A stretch of DNA of 64,000 nt from Nakamurella alba (lineage in GTDB: Bacteria; Actinomycetota; Actinomycetes; Mycobacteriales; Nakamurellaceae): contig NZ_WLYK01000001.1 in the NCBI RefSeq assembly GCF_009707545.1, forward strand, positions 1 to 64,000, in the 5' to 3' direction. A model generated the notes under the pieces. The model was not told the DNA's origin and searched no databases. It saw only the letters and a list, made by a program, of their open reading frames with translations. Below, piece by piece: positions 1 to 7,700 of this stretch. The position numbers and the translations under genes are program-made. The first letter of the stretch is position 1; each line of letters begins with the position of its first letter.

Positions 1-58
1 CTCCCCGGCCAGGAAGGGCCCCGCTTCACCGCGCCCAGTTGACAAAGTTGCTCACATA

Positions 59-349
59 TCAGTCGAAGGGGTCGGACTCCCGGTCGATGTGGAACTTCGA
101 CATCTGCAGGTCCTGCATCTCGACCCCGGTCTCCGGCGGATCGGCCACGGCCCGGAACGCCGCCAGCGAGTCCTCGCCTTCCCAGCGCTCGTAGTTGTTG
201 ACCCTGGCGGGGTCCAGCGGGTCGGCCGTGATGGCAACATCCAGGCAGCCTGGCGCGGCCCTTGCGCGACGGACCAGGTCCTGGAAGGCGGCGACGTAGG
301 CGTCGCGTGCGGACGGCTCGACCCGTTAGTGCCCGGCGATGATCAGCAT
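59..349 (-). pseudogene. ABM-domain (antibiotic biosynthesis monooxygenase-like) gene with in-frame stop
   Basis: Read on the minus strand from the ATG at 349, the frame gives MLIIAGH, then a TAA codon (326-328), then about 88 residues that keep the look of a small ABM/quinol monooxygenase-type protein (RVEPSARDAYVAAF..., ...ARAAPGCLDVAITADP..., ...NNYERWEGEDSL...) and end at a TGA at 59-61. Codon 8 would normally be an aromatic residue such as Tyr (TAC or TAT), so one base change explains the stop. There is no convincing downstream restart with a Shine-Dalgarno sequence. The frame starts 21 bases after the DUF2255 gene and was probably the last gene of that operon. A sequencing error is the main alternative to a true nonsense mutation. 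The family call comes from overall pattern. Confidence 0.7.
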
Positions 350-370
350 GGACGGACCGTACCGCCGTTC

Positions 371-769
371 TCAAGCACCTGCCTCCCGTGGCGGCGTCGG
401 TAGGAGTCGCAGGGTGGAGTCCGCGGCGTCGTCGCCGACCATCCGATCGACAGTGCCGGTCCCGTAGCGGTGGTACTTGCTGCGGTAGGCGTCGTCCACC
501 AGCCCGCGCCCGGCCCCGCCGACATCCTCGACAGTCACGTCGATCTCACCGTCAGGCAGGTCGACCGTCGCACGTCCGGATGCGACGACCCGGCCGTACC
601 AACCGGTGTCGCGTCGCTGCCAGGTCCGGACGTACACCTCGCCACCGGCGACCACCGCCCAGATGATCACCTGCCGTCCCGGGGTGCCATCGGCGCGGAG
701 CGGTCGGATCCGCAGCTCGTCGTCGTCGGCGATGCGGGTCAGTTGATCGGCGGTCCAGTTCGAGGCCAT
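371..769 (-). CDS. DUF2255 family protein
   Basis: This is a 132-residue soluble protein with the pattern of DUF2255: a short N-terminal helix (WTADQLTRIADDDELRIRP), then a beta-rich core with YVRTWQRRDTGWYGRV and a C-terminal DDAYRSKYHRYG segment. The fold resembles the split-barrel flavin/F420 nitroreductase group, in which a small compact barrel binds a cofactor. No specific reaction is known and no catalytic motif can be assigned. The ATG at 769 overlaps the stop of the upstream TetR gene (ATGA), so it is translationally coupled to the regulator and shares its control. The arrangement acetyltransferase, TetR, DUF2255, ABM protein suggests a small stress or detoxification operon. Confidence 0.75.
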   Translation of the reverse strand: MASNWTADQLTRIADDDELRIRPLRADGTPGRQVIIWAVVAGGEVYVRTWQRRDTGWYGRVVASGRATVDLPDGEIDVTVEDVGGAGRGLVDDAYRSKYHRYGTGTVDRMVGDDAADSTLRLLPTPPREAGA

Positions 770-1338
770 CACCGACCCTCCTGTTCCCCGGAGATGATGC
801 GCCGTACGGCGTCGGCGGCGACGGTCGGATCGGCGGGCTCGGTGTCGAGCGCCCGGTGCAGGGTCAGGCCCTCGATCAGTGCGTCGAGCAGCCTGGCCGT
901 CCGCGCATCGACATGTCTCTCCAGCGCCGCGCGGCTCCGGCCCATCCAGGCGTGGGTGATCGCGCGGAACACCGGTTGTCGCGCCGCAAGGGTGTACAGC
1001 TCCTGGGTGAGTACCAGTTCGTCGGATCCGACCGGGTCGTTCAACATCCCGATCACCGCCGTGGCGGCTTCCGCCCGGGTGCCGGCACCGGTCATCCGCT
1101 GCTCGAAGCGGTCCGCCTGCTCGTCGGCGAACCGGGAGAACGCCTGGCGCAGCAGGTCTTCCATGCCGAAGAAGTGATAGGTCATCGATCCCAGCGGTAC
1201 CCCGGCCAGCGCCGCGACCTTGCGGTGCGAGGTCCCGGCCACGCCGTCCGCTGCGATCACTTCCAGGCAGGCCTGCACGATGCGGTCCCGACGGTCCGGG
1301 TCGACGCGCCGCGCACCGGTGGCCGGCTGGGCAGTCAT
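769..1338 (-). CDS. TetR family transcriptional regulator
   Basis: This 189-residue protein has an N-terminal TetR helix-turn-helix at about residues 18-62 (RIVQACLEVIAADGV then TSHRKVAALAGVPLGSMTYHF), followed by an all-helical ligand-binding domain. The Y-H-F pattern at the end of the recognition helix is typical of the family. The gene lies between the acetyltransferase and DUF2255 genes with ATGA overlaps on both sides, so the regulator is part of the operon it probably controls. A 16-bp palindrome touching the start codon of the first gene in the operon (1926-1941) is the likely operator, implying autoregulation. The ligand cannot be predicted. Confidence 0.9.
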   Translation of the reverse strand: MTAQPATGARRVDPDRRDRIVQACLEVIAADGVAGTSHRKVAALAGVPLGSMTYHFFGMEDLLRQAFSRFADEQADRFEQRMTGAGTRAEAATAVIGMLNDPVGSDELVLTQELYTLAARQPVFRAITHAWMGRSRAALERHVDARTARLLDALIEGLTLHRALDTEPADPTVAADAVRRIISGEQEGR

Positions 1339-1925
1339 CCGTTGACGGACCGGATGACCCGCGCCGGGCTGCCCATCGCCACCACGTCGGCGGGGATGTC
1401 CCGGGTGACGACCGATCCGGCCCCGATGACGCTGTTGTCGCCGATGGTGACGCCCGGGCAGACGATGACACCGCCGCCCAGCCAGACGTTGTCGCCGATC
1501 ACGATCGGCAGGGCTGCTTCCAGGTGGGCGCGCCGCGGTGCCGGGTCGATCGGGTGCGTCGGGGTCAGCAGCTGCACCGACGGCCCGATCTGGCAGTGGG
1601 CGCCGATGGTGATGGTGGCGACGTCCAGGGCGGTGAGGTTGTAGTTGATGAACGTGCCGGGGCCGATGTGGATGTTCTCGCCGTAGTCCACGAACAGCGG
1701 TGGCTTGACGAACGCGCCGGCGCCGAGCGTGCCGACCAGGGCTTCGAGCAGCGGTCTGGCCACGGCCTCGTCGGCCACGGCCGCCCGGTGGTAGGCGTCG
1801 GCGAGCTGCACCGCCCGCTGCGCGAGACGGGCGCTCTCCGGATCCTCCCCGCCGAGGTAGAGGTCCCCGGCCAGCATCCGCTCGCGGTTGGTCCTGGTGT
1901 CGCCGGCGAAGAAGTCCTGCGTCAT
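1335..1925 (-). CDS. Sugar O-acetyltransferase (maltose/galactoside acetyltransferase family)
   Basis: This 196-residue enzyme has the Maa/LacA/NodL layout: an N-terminal maltose-acetyltransferase segment (about residues 5-55, beginning FFAGDTRTNRERMLAGDLY), then a left-handed beta-helix of hexapeptide repeats (about 85-190, e.g. ITIGAHCQIGPSV, IVIGDNVWLGGGVIV). The catalytic His is expected at His124 in TPTHPID, equivalent to His115 of LacA. These enzymes transfer acetyl from acetyl-CoA to a sugar hydroxyl in the cytoplasm. It is the first gene of the minus-strand operon and its last four bases overlap the TetR start. A palindrome lies directly against its ATG, so its mRNA may be leaderless (a TAnnnT element sits 7 bases upstream). 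The sugar substrate is unknown. Confidence 0.9.
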   Translation of the reverse strand: MTQDFFAGDTRTNRERMLAGDLYLGGEDPESARLAQRAVQLADAYHRAAVADEAVARPLLEALVGTLGAGAFVKPPLFVDYGENIHIGPGTFINYNLTALDVATITIGAHCQIGPSVQLLTPTHPIDPAPRRAHLEAALPIVIGDNVWLGGGVIVCPGVTIGDNSVIGAGSVVTRDIPADVVAMGSPARVIRSVNG

Positions 1926-1941
1926 GTGTACGACCGTACAC
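1926..1941. promoter_or_regulatory. Candidate TetR operator abutting the acetyltransferase start codon
   Basis: GTGTACG-AC-CGTACAC is a perfect 7+7 bp inverted repeat immediately upstream of the ATG (1923-1925, minus strand). On the minus strand it also contains TACGGT, a TAnnnT -10 element seven bases before the ATG, consistent with a leaderless transcript whose promoter is covered by the operator. The presumed binder is the TetR protein encoded next in the operon; that is inferred from position and symmetry. Confidence 0.6.
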
Positions 1942-1982
1942 TCCGCGGGAACGTCGTGCCCGGCTGTGAAGGGGTGGGCGGC

Positions 1983-2639
1983 TCAGGTCCCGTGCCAGTC
2001 CCCGATGATGTGCTGCAGGTGCTGGTGCATCAGGAGTTCGGCGAGCGGACCGTCGCCCGCGACGACGGCCTCGCAGAGCGGGAGGTGCTCGGCCGCGGAA
2101 GCGCTGAGCATGCCGCGGGCGGACAGCGACCGGATCCCGTACTGCCGGGTGCGGTCCCGCAGGTTCGCCACCAGGTTGACCAGGTGTTTGTTGCCGAGCA
2201 GCTCGAGCAGCCCGAGGTGGAACCGGCGGTCCACCTCCAGGTAGGTCACCAGGTCGCCCTGCGCCTCGAAGGCGACGATGTCGGCGGCCAGCGCCCGGAA
2301 CTCCTGCTCCCGGCCGGCGATCAGCCCGCCGACCGCCACCCGGTGCATGGCTGGGACCTCGAGATCCAGTCGCAGCTCGTAGATGTCGTGCTGGTCCTTC
2401 TGTGTCTGCGGTGCGATGCGGTAACCGCGGTTGCGGACCGGCTCCAGCAGGCCCTCGCTGACCAGTGCCAGCAGCGCCTCCCGCACGGGGCTGTTCGACA
2501 CGCCCATCTCGACGGCGATCGCCGAGGCCGAGTAGATGCGGTCCGGCTCGAGCCGGCCGGTGACGAGGTCGTGCCGGAGCCGGGCGATCGCCTGCTCGCG
2601 CAGGCCGATCGTCCGGAGATGGCCGGGCTGCGGGTCCAC
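1983..2639 (-). CDS. GntR/FadR-family (FCD domain) transcriptional regulator
   Basis: This 218-residue regulator has a GntR winged helix at about residues 12-70 (LREQAIARLRHDLVTGRLEP, then VSNSPVREALLALVSEGLLE) and an all-alpha FCD effector domain (about 80-205) that usually binds a carboxylate and often a metal. The start is a GTG at 2639 with AGGAGA six bases upstream. It lies 32 bases downstream of the enolase-superfamily gene on the same strand and is probably co-transcribed with it. The long dyad at 3823-3848, upstream of that gene, is the likely operator, so the regulator would control the sugar-acid or hydroxy-acid enzyme and itself. The ligand is probably that enzyme's substrate or product. 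Confidence 0.88.
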   Translation of the reverse strand: MDPQPGHLRTIGLREQAIARLRHDLVTGRLEPDRIYSASAIAVEMGVSNSPVREALLALVSEGLLEPVRNRGYRIAPQTQKDQHDIYELRLDLEVPAMHRVAVGGLIAGREQEFRALAADIVAFEAQGDLVTYLEVDRRFHLGLLELLGNKHLVNLVANLRDRTRQYGIRSLSARGMLSASAAEHLPLCEAVVAGDGPLAELLMHQHLQHIIGDWHGT

Positions 2640-2671
2640 GGTGGTCTCCTGTGTCGCGGGCGGGTGACGGA

Positions 2672-3772
2672 TCAGGCGATCGTGAACAGGGCCGGCGGGA
2701 AAGCGGTGGTGTCGACGTCGATGCCCAACCCGGGACCGGTCGGCGCCGATCCGCGGCCGTCCACGGACCGCGGCAGGTACCCGGCGACGTGCCCGTCGGT
2801 CCAGTCGTTGAAGAAGGAGGTCATGAGCAGGCTCTCCGGCCGGGTGCTGGCGGCGATGTGACTGACCGCCGCCGAGACGATGTCGCCGCCCCAGGTGTCC
2901 TCGATCGAGACCATCAAGTTCAGCGACTGCATGAGGTCGCGGGCCCGGGCCGCGGCGGTCAACCCGCCGACCCGGCTGATCTTCAGGTTGACGGACGACG
3001 CACCGGCCTGCTTGGCGCGGAAGATGTCCTCCGGGACGCAGACCGACTCGTCCAGCACCAGGGGCAGGGACGACCCGGCGGCTGCGAGCGCGCAGTCCTC
3101 GGTCGTCCGGCACGGCTGCTCGACGTACACCGGCAGGTCGGCCATCGCCCGGTAGGCCCGGCGGGCGTCCAGCAGGTTCCAGCCGCCGTTGGAGTCGGCG
3201 ATGACGATCGTCCGTGGATCGGCTGCTTCGACGGCGGCCCGGGTGCGGGCGGCGTCCTCCAGCGGGTCGTTGCCGACCTTCAGCTGGAACCTGTTGATGC
3301 CGGCCGCTTGTCGCCTGGCAACGAAGTCGGCCATGGAGTCCGGGGTGCCGAGCGGGACCGCCTCGTACAGCGGGAAGTCCGGCTGCAGCACGCCTCCCAG
3401 CAGATCTGCGACCGGGCGGCCGACGGACCGGCCGAGCAGGTCCCAGCAGGCGATGTCGATCGGGCTCTTGGCGAAGCCCTGGCCGAGCAGCACCGCGTCC
3501 ATCATCCGATTGATGCCGGAGATGTTGGTCGGGTCGGCGCCGATCAGGTGCGGGGCCAGCAGGCCGATCGCCGCCCGGATCCCGTCGGTGAAGGCCGGCA
3601 GGTAGGTGGCGCCGAGCGGTGTCACCTCGCCCCAGCCCTCCAGGCCCTCGTCGGTCCGTAGCCGCACGATGGTGCCGGTCTGCTCCACCGCGGCCCGCCC
3701 GCCGGACATCACGTACTCGCCGTGGGCGTAGCCGAGTCGGTATCCGAAGCAATCGACGGCGGTGATCTTCAC
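2672..3772 (-). CDS. Mandelate racemase/muconate lactonizing enzyme family protein
   Basis: This 366-residue enolase-superfamily enzyme has an N-terminal capping domain (residues 1-120) and a modified TIM barrel. Expected Mg2+ ligands are Asp193 (IADSNGGW), Glu219 (YVEQP) and Asp241 (LDESV). Acid/base lysines are Lys165 (FQLKVGN) and Lys264 (NLKISRVGG). The first Lys of the usual K-x-K is Gln163, as I recall for some actinobacterial cis-3-hydroxyproline dehydratase-like members. The enzyme abstracts a proton alpha to a carboxylate, giving a racemase, dehydratase or cycloisomerase. The substrate cannot be fixed. The start is the GTG at 3772 with GGAGGA about eight bases upstream; an upstream ATG at 3847 would cross the operator dyad and is less likely. 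Confidence 0.85.
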   Translation of the reverse strand: MKITAVDCFGYRLGYAHGEYVMSGGRAAVEQTGTIVRLRTDEGLEGWGEVTPLGATYLPAFTDGIRAAIGLLAPHLIGADPTNISGINRMMDAVLLGQGFAKSPIDIACWDLLGRSVGRPVADLLGGVLQPDFPLYEAVPLGTPDSMADFVARRQAAGINRFQLKVGNDPLEDAARTRAAVEAADPRTIVIADSNGGWNLLDARRAYRAMADLPVYVEQPCRTTEDCALAAAGSSLPLVLDESVCVPEDIFRAKQAGASSVNLKISRVGGLTAAARARDLMQSLNLMVSIEDTWGGDIVSAAVSHIAASTRPESLLMTSFFNDWTDGHVAGYLPRSVDGRGSAPTGPGLGIDVDTTAFPPALFTIA

Positions 3773-3822
3773 TGTGCAGTCCTCCGGGCGGTCGCGAGGG
3801 CCGCGCTGTGTCGCCACGGCCG

Positions 3823-3848
3823 GTTGTAGGTAACACGTTACCGACAAC
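3823..3848. promoter_or_regulatory. Candidate GntR operator, 26-bp dyad
   Basis: The core GGTAACACGTTACC (3829-3842) is flanked by GTTGT on the left (3823-3827) and ACAAC on the right (3844-3848), all symmetric about one axis; 11 of 13 base pairs of the dyad match. It is 51 bases upstream of the GTG start of the enolase-superfamily gene, where a repressor would block the promoter. The FCD-type GntR regulator encoded downstream of that gene is the obvious candidate binder. Palindromes around GT...AC are known for the family. Confidence 0.7.
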
Positions 3849-3881
3849 TCGGCAGGACGGCCATGGTGGGGGTGGGGACGA

Positions 3882-3916
3882 CGGACGCCCCCTACGGCGG
3901 TCGTGGCGGGCGTCCG
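3882..3916 (-). terminator. Hairpin after the crotonase operon
   Basis: The arms CGGACGCCC and GGGCGTCCG (9 bp, perfect) are separated by 17 bases and lie 25 bases downstream of the crotonase stop codon on the minus strand. There is no strong U-tract. It could end the importer/crotonase transcript before the enolase/GntR promoter. Confidence 0.5.
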
Positions 3917-3940
3917 GTCGAGACGAGGGCTGTTCGGATC

Positions 3941-4747
3941 TCAGCGGCGGTGGTAGTCACCGTCCCGCTTGCCGAAGAAGGCGCGCAGTGCCTCCTGGTG
4001 GTCCTCGGTGAGGAACATCTTGACGAACTGCTGCCGCTGGAACTCGTCACTCTGCTCGGCGGACAGGTCCATGGTGCGGTTGGCGGAGTACTTGGTCGCC
4101 TCGACCGACAGCGGTGCCCGGGTGGCGATGCGGCGAGCCTTGGCCAGACCGGCCTCGTACAGGTCCTCCGGCGCGTGCAGTTCGGTGACCAGCCCCCAGT
4201 TGTAGGCCTGCTCGGCGCTGATCCTCGATCCGGTCAGCAGGATCTCCTTGGCGGGCCCGAGCCCGATCAGGCGGGGCAGCCGCCAGAAGTTCACGATGAG
4301 ACCGACGTTCACCCCGGCCGCGACGAAAAAGGCGTCGGTGGAGGCGATCCGGATGTCGCAGGAGAGGACGAACTCGAGGCCGCCGCCGAGGGCACCTCCG
4401 TTGATCGCAGCGATCACCGGTGCCCGGTACTCGGCGATGCGCTCGCAGAGGCCCAACCAGCCGTCGATGTAGGCGCGCGCGTCGGCGGCATCGAGGTTCT
4501 GGTCCTCGCGGAGGTCACCGCCGGCGGTGAAGACCTTGATGGCGCTGGTGATCAGCACCGCCCGCACGGAGTCGTCAGCGTCGAGCAGGTCGAAGATCTC
4601 GCCGATCTCGCGACGTGCCTGGATGGTCAGGACGTTGGCGGGCGGCGCGTCGATGGTGATGACGGCGATCCCCGGCTCCTCGCGGCGCAGGGTGACCACC
4701 CGGCCGGTGTCGAGTTCGTCGGTGGTCGCAGCGGTGTCGATGGACAT
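3941..4747 (-). CDS. Enoyl-CoA hydratase/isomerase (crotonase) family protein
   Basis: This 268-residue crotonase has oxyanion-hole segments FTAGGDLRE (about 73-81) and INGGALGGGLE (about 115-125), so it should bind an acyl-CoA and stabilise its enolate. Glu125 matches the first catalytic Glu of classical enoyl-CoA hydratase. The region of the second Glu (usual F-G-x-P-E) reads FVAAGVNVGL and has no Glu, so a plain hydratase role is doubtful; an isomerase, dehydratase or hydrolase is possible. AAGGGA precedes the ATG at 4747. It is the last gene of the run CoA-transferase, ABC importer, crotonase, which suggests that the imported acid is activated to a CoA thioester and processed here. Confidence 0.88.
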   Translation of the reverse strand: MSIDTAATTDELDTGRVVTLRREEPGIAVITIDAPPANVLTIQARREIGEIFDLLDADDSVRAVLITSAIKVFTAGGDLREDQNLDAADARAYIDGWLGLCERIAEYRAPVIAAINGGALGGGLEFVLSCDIRIASTDAFFVAAGVNVGLIVNFWRLPRLIGLGPAKEILLTGSRISAEQAYNWGLVTELHAPEDLYEAGLAKARRIATRAPLSVEATKYSANRTMDLSAEQSDEFQRQQFVKMFLTEDHQEALRAFFGKRDGDYHRR

Positions 4748-4803
4748 GCAGTTGATCCCTTTCGGTCGGTGAATTCGAATGTGGAGGAGTAGGTGTCGGA
4801 GGA

Positions 4804-6543
4804 TCAGCCGGTGGCTTTCGGGCGGCTCAGCCGGAGCATGGCCAGGGTGACGACGACGTTGACGAGCAGGACGAGGACGGACAGGGCGCCGACCTGCTGG
4901 TAGAGCGAGTCGTTGGCCAGGTCGAACAGGACGGTGGCCAGCGTCGGATTTGCACCGGTGTAGAGGAAGACCGACATCTCGAGTTCGCGGAGCAGGATGA
5001 CGAAGTTGAGCATGCCGGCCGCGATCAGCGACGGGGTGAGCAGCGGGATGGTGATGCGCCGCCAGGTGCGGAGCCAGGATCCGCCGAGACTCCGGGAGGC
5101 TTCCTCGACCTCGCCGCCCACTTGTCCCATTCCGGCGTTGACGTACTGGAAGCAGGTGGGCAGTGCGTGCGCGGTGTAGGCGATGAACAGGATGAAGACG
5201 GTCCCGCCGAGGCCGAACGGCTGCCCGGCGAAGCTGATGATCATGCCGATGCCGAGGATGGCCCCGGGCAGTGCGAGCGGCGCCGACATGAACGCCGGGA
5301 TGATCGAGTTGGCCTTGGAGGTCGTGCGTTGCCGGAGCCAGGAGGCCATGACCGCGATGGCCAGCGCGGCGATCGTCGCAGTGGCGGCGAGCAGGAAGCT
5401 GTTCCCCATGGCGGAGAGGAACTGCGGTTGGGCCAGGACCTTGTCGTAGTTGTCCCACAGCACCCAGTTGTCGCCGCCGATCGGCCGGCCGATGGACTTG
5501 CGGAAGGAGGTCAGGGCGAGCATCCCGAACGGGAGCACGAGCGAGAGCAGCAGTACCCCGGTGCAGAACAGCAGGGCGACAGGGCGGAACCATCCGAGCC
5601 GGATCTGGCCGCGGCGGCCGGGTTTGCCGCCGATCACGGTGAACCGGCGGCCGCGCAGGAACTTCGACCGGACGTAGAGCAGTGCGGCGATCATCACCAT
5701 GATCGGGACGGCCACCACGGCGGCGGCTTCGATCCGCGGCGGGAACTTCAACAGTGAGAACAGCACCGTGGGGATGGTCTGAAAATTGGTCGGCGCACCG
5801 AGGATGGCGGCGGGGCCGAAGATCACGACCGAAGTGACGAACACCAGGATGGTGCCGGCGATGACCGACGGCGCGATCACCGGGAACGTCACGGTGCGCA
5901 GCACCCGGAAGCGGGAAGCCCCCAAGCCGGCGGCGGCCTGCTCGAGCGAGGGCTCGATGCCGTCCAGCGCGGCGGTCACCGGCAACAGGATGAGCGGGTA
6001 GGTGAACAGCGACAGGACGAAGATGATGCCCCAGGGGCTGAAGATGTCGAACGGTGCCGTCTCCAGGCCGAACACCGACATCAGCAGGTTGTTCAGTGCG
6101 CCGTTGTTGGGCCCCAACAGCAGCACCCAGCCGAGGGCGGCGATGAAGCTCGGCGCCGAGAACGTCAGCACCGCTGCTCCTCTGAACATCCCGCGGAGCG
6201 GCATGTCGGTGCGGGACAGGATCCACGCCATCGGCAGGGCGATCAGCAGGGCACCGGCCGCGGTACCGCCGGCGATCCACAGGGAGTTGAGGGTCGCCTG
6301 CAGGAGTTGCGGCTCCGAACCCAGCAGGCCGTAGTTGCCGAGACCCACCGAGCCGCCCGGCTCGACGAGACTGCGCGCCACGATCTGGTACAGCGGGTAG
6401 CCCACGAGCAGCAGCACGACCGCGATCCACACGAGGCGGATCGTCCGCTCGAACCTGCTGACATGGTTCCGCCGCCGCAGACCACTGTGCGCCAGGTTCC
6501 GGTCGGGTGGCGCGCCCGGTCCGGTCACCGTGCCGGTCGACAT
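4804..6543 (-). CDS. ABC transporter permease, fused two-domain (FbpB/ThiP type)
   Basis: This 579-residue inner-membrane protein contains two binding-protein-dependent transport domains in tandem, about 12 membrane segments. The first begins near residue 35 (TIRLVWIAVVLLLVGYPLYQIVARSL) and the second begins mid-protein after a charged loop. Each half carries an EAA-like loop (EQAAAGLGASRFRVLRTVTFPVI and EEASRSLGGSWLRTWRRITIPLL). Fused permeases of this kind occur in Fe(III), thiamine and 2-aminoethylphosphonate importers. The ATG at 6543 is 2 bases after the binding-protein stop codon, so the two are coupled. With the binding protein (6546-7622) and ATPase (7701-8795) it forms a complete importer. 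The substrate is probably an anionic metabolite or iron complex. Confidence 0.92.
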   Translation of the reverse strand: MSTGTVTGPGAPPDRNLAHSGLRRRNHVSRFERTIRLVWIAVVLLLVGYPLYQIVARSLVEPGGSVGLGNYGLLGSEPQLLQATLNSLWIAGGTAAGALLIALPMAWILSRTDMPLRGMFRGAAVLTFSAPSFIAALGWVLLLGPNNGALNNLLMSVFGLETAPFDIFSPWGIIFVLSLFTYPLILLPVTAALDGIEPSLEQAAAGLGASRFRVLRTVTFPVIAPSVIAGTILVFVTSVVIFGPAAILGAPTNFQTIPTVLFSLLKFPPRIEAAAVVAVPIMVMIAALLYVRSKFLRGRRFTVIGGKPGRRGQIRLGWFRPVALLFCTGVLLLSLVLPFGMLALTSFRKSIGRPIGGDNWVLWDNYDKVLAQPQFLSAMGNSFLLAATATIAALAIAVMASWLRQRTTSKANSIIPAFMSAPLALPGAILGIGMIISFAGQPFGLGGTVFILFIAYTAHALPTCFQYVNAGMGQVGGEVEEASRSLGGSWLRTWRRITIPLLTPSLIAAGMLNFVILLRELEMSVFLYTGANPTLATVLFDLANDSLYQQVGALSVLVLLVNVVVTLAMLRLSRPKATG

Positions 6544-6545
6544 CG

Positions 6546-7622
6546 TCAGGCCCCGATCTTCGCGGCGAACTCGGCGCGGACGTCGGCACCATCGGCGGCG
6601 AGATCCTCGACGGAGACAGGCAGTTGCTCGACGCCGGAGAGGTCGGGAGCACCCTCCGGTGCGGGCATGCCCTGCAGGACACTGCGGTTGCTGGCATCGA
6701 CGAGGGCCTGCTGGAACTCGTCGCTGAGCTGGTAGTCCACCAGGAGTCGTCCGGCATTCGGGTGCGGAGCATCCGCGATCGAAGCCACCTCCCAGAACGC
6801 GATCGGCACCCCGTCGGAGGGGTAGTGGATGGCCAGCGGCTCCCCGCCCTTCGCAGCTGCGAGGACGGTGGTCTCGTTGGCGGGAATGCCGAAGGTGGTC
6901 TCGCCGGTGAGCACCATCTGCGACAGGCCCAGGGTGCTCTCGGTGACGATCGGCTGTGCGGACTGCAGCTGCCCGATCCAGTCGCTGCCGAGCGCCGCAC
7001 TGACGGTGACGTAGAAGGACAACGCGGTGCCGGAGGCGTTCGGATCGGCGGTGATCACCGACTTCGGGGCCAGGGCGGTGACGTCGGCCCAGGTGGCCGG
7101 GAGCTCCGACTCCTGGGTGTTCGCCGTGTTGTACATGATGCCCAGCGGGACCTGGACGAACGGTACCTGCGGGGTGCCGTCCTGGTGGATCCCGTCGATC
7201 AGCCGGTCCTGGTTGATCGGATCGGCAGCGGTGATCAGCTTCTCGTCCGCCCACTGCTGCATCCGGATCGGATCGGCCAGACTGACGACGTCGGCGTTGA
7301 TGGTCCCGCTCGCCTTCTCCGCCTCGATGGCGTTGACCGTGGCGGAGGTGTCGTCGCGGCGGTAGGTGACGGTGATGCCGTAGCGGGCCTCGAACATCGA
7401 CTTCAAAAGCTCGATCTGGTCACGGCTGTGGCCGCCGGCGTAGATGGTCACGGACCCTTCCTGGCGGGCGGCGGTGACCAGTTCGTCGGAGATCCCGGCG
7501 ATGGGTGCCAGGTCGGCCGCCGGGGTCTGCGCCGCTGATCCGCCACCACAGGCGGTCAGCATCAGAGCACCCACGGTGAGGGCGGTTCCCAACAGGGACT
7601 GGTGGATCATGTTGCGTCGCAT
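6546..7622 (-). CDS. ABC transporter substrate-binding lipoprotein (Fe/phosphonate type)
   Basis: This 358-residue binding protein starts with a lipoprotein signal peptide ending in LTAC (Cys25), so the mature protein would be tethered outside the membrane. The body (GSVTIYAGGHSRDQIELLKSMFEARYGITVTYRR...) matches the family of Fe(III)-, thiamine- and 2-aminoethylphosphonate-binding proteins, which pair with the fused permease encoded next. AAGGGAG precedes the ATG at 7622. The gene follows the ATPase gene after 78 bases and ends 2 bases before the permease. No typical iron-ligand Tyr pair can be confirmed by eye, so an organic anion is as likely as iron. The CoA-transferase and crotonase around it favour a carboxylic acid. 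Confidence 0.88.
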   Translation of the reverse strand: MRRNMIHQSLLGTALTVGALMLTACGGGSAAQTPAADLAPIAGISDELVTAARQEGSVTIYAGGHSRDQIELLKSMFEARYGITVTYRRDDTSATVNAIEAEKASGTINADVVSLADPIRMQQWADEKLITAADPINQDRLIDGIHQDGTPQVPFVQVPLGIMYNTANTQESELPATWADVTALAPKSVITADPNASGTALSFYVTVSAALGSDWIGQLQSAQPIVTESTLGLSQMVLTGETTFGIPANETTVLAAAKGGEPLAIHYPSDGVPIAFWEVASIADAPHPNAGRLLVDYQLSDEFQQALVDASNRSVLQGMPAPEGAPDLSGVEQLPVSVEDLAADGADVRAEFAAKIGA

Positions 7623-7700
7623 CGAATCTCCCTTGAGTCAATGGCGGTACGATCGGAAGTGGTGCGGTCCGGCAGCTGTCGCCGGGCCCGCGTGGTGTGC

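Noticed and set aside
39-61. TTGACA near the left edge as a promoter
   Set aside because: No -10 box lies at 16-19 bases, and the only nearby gene remnant is on the opposite strand.
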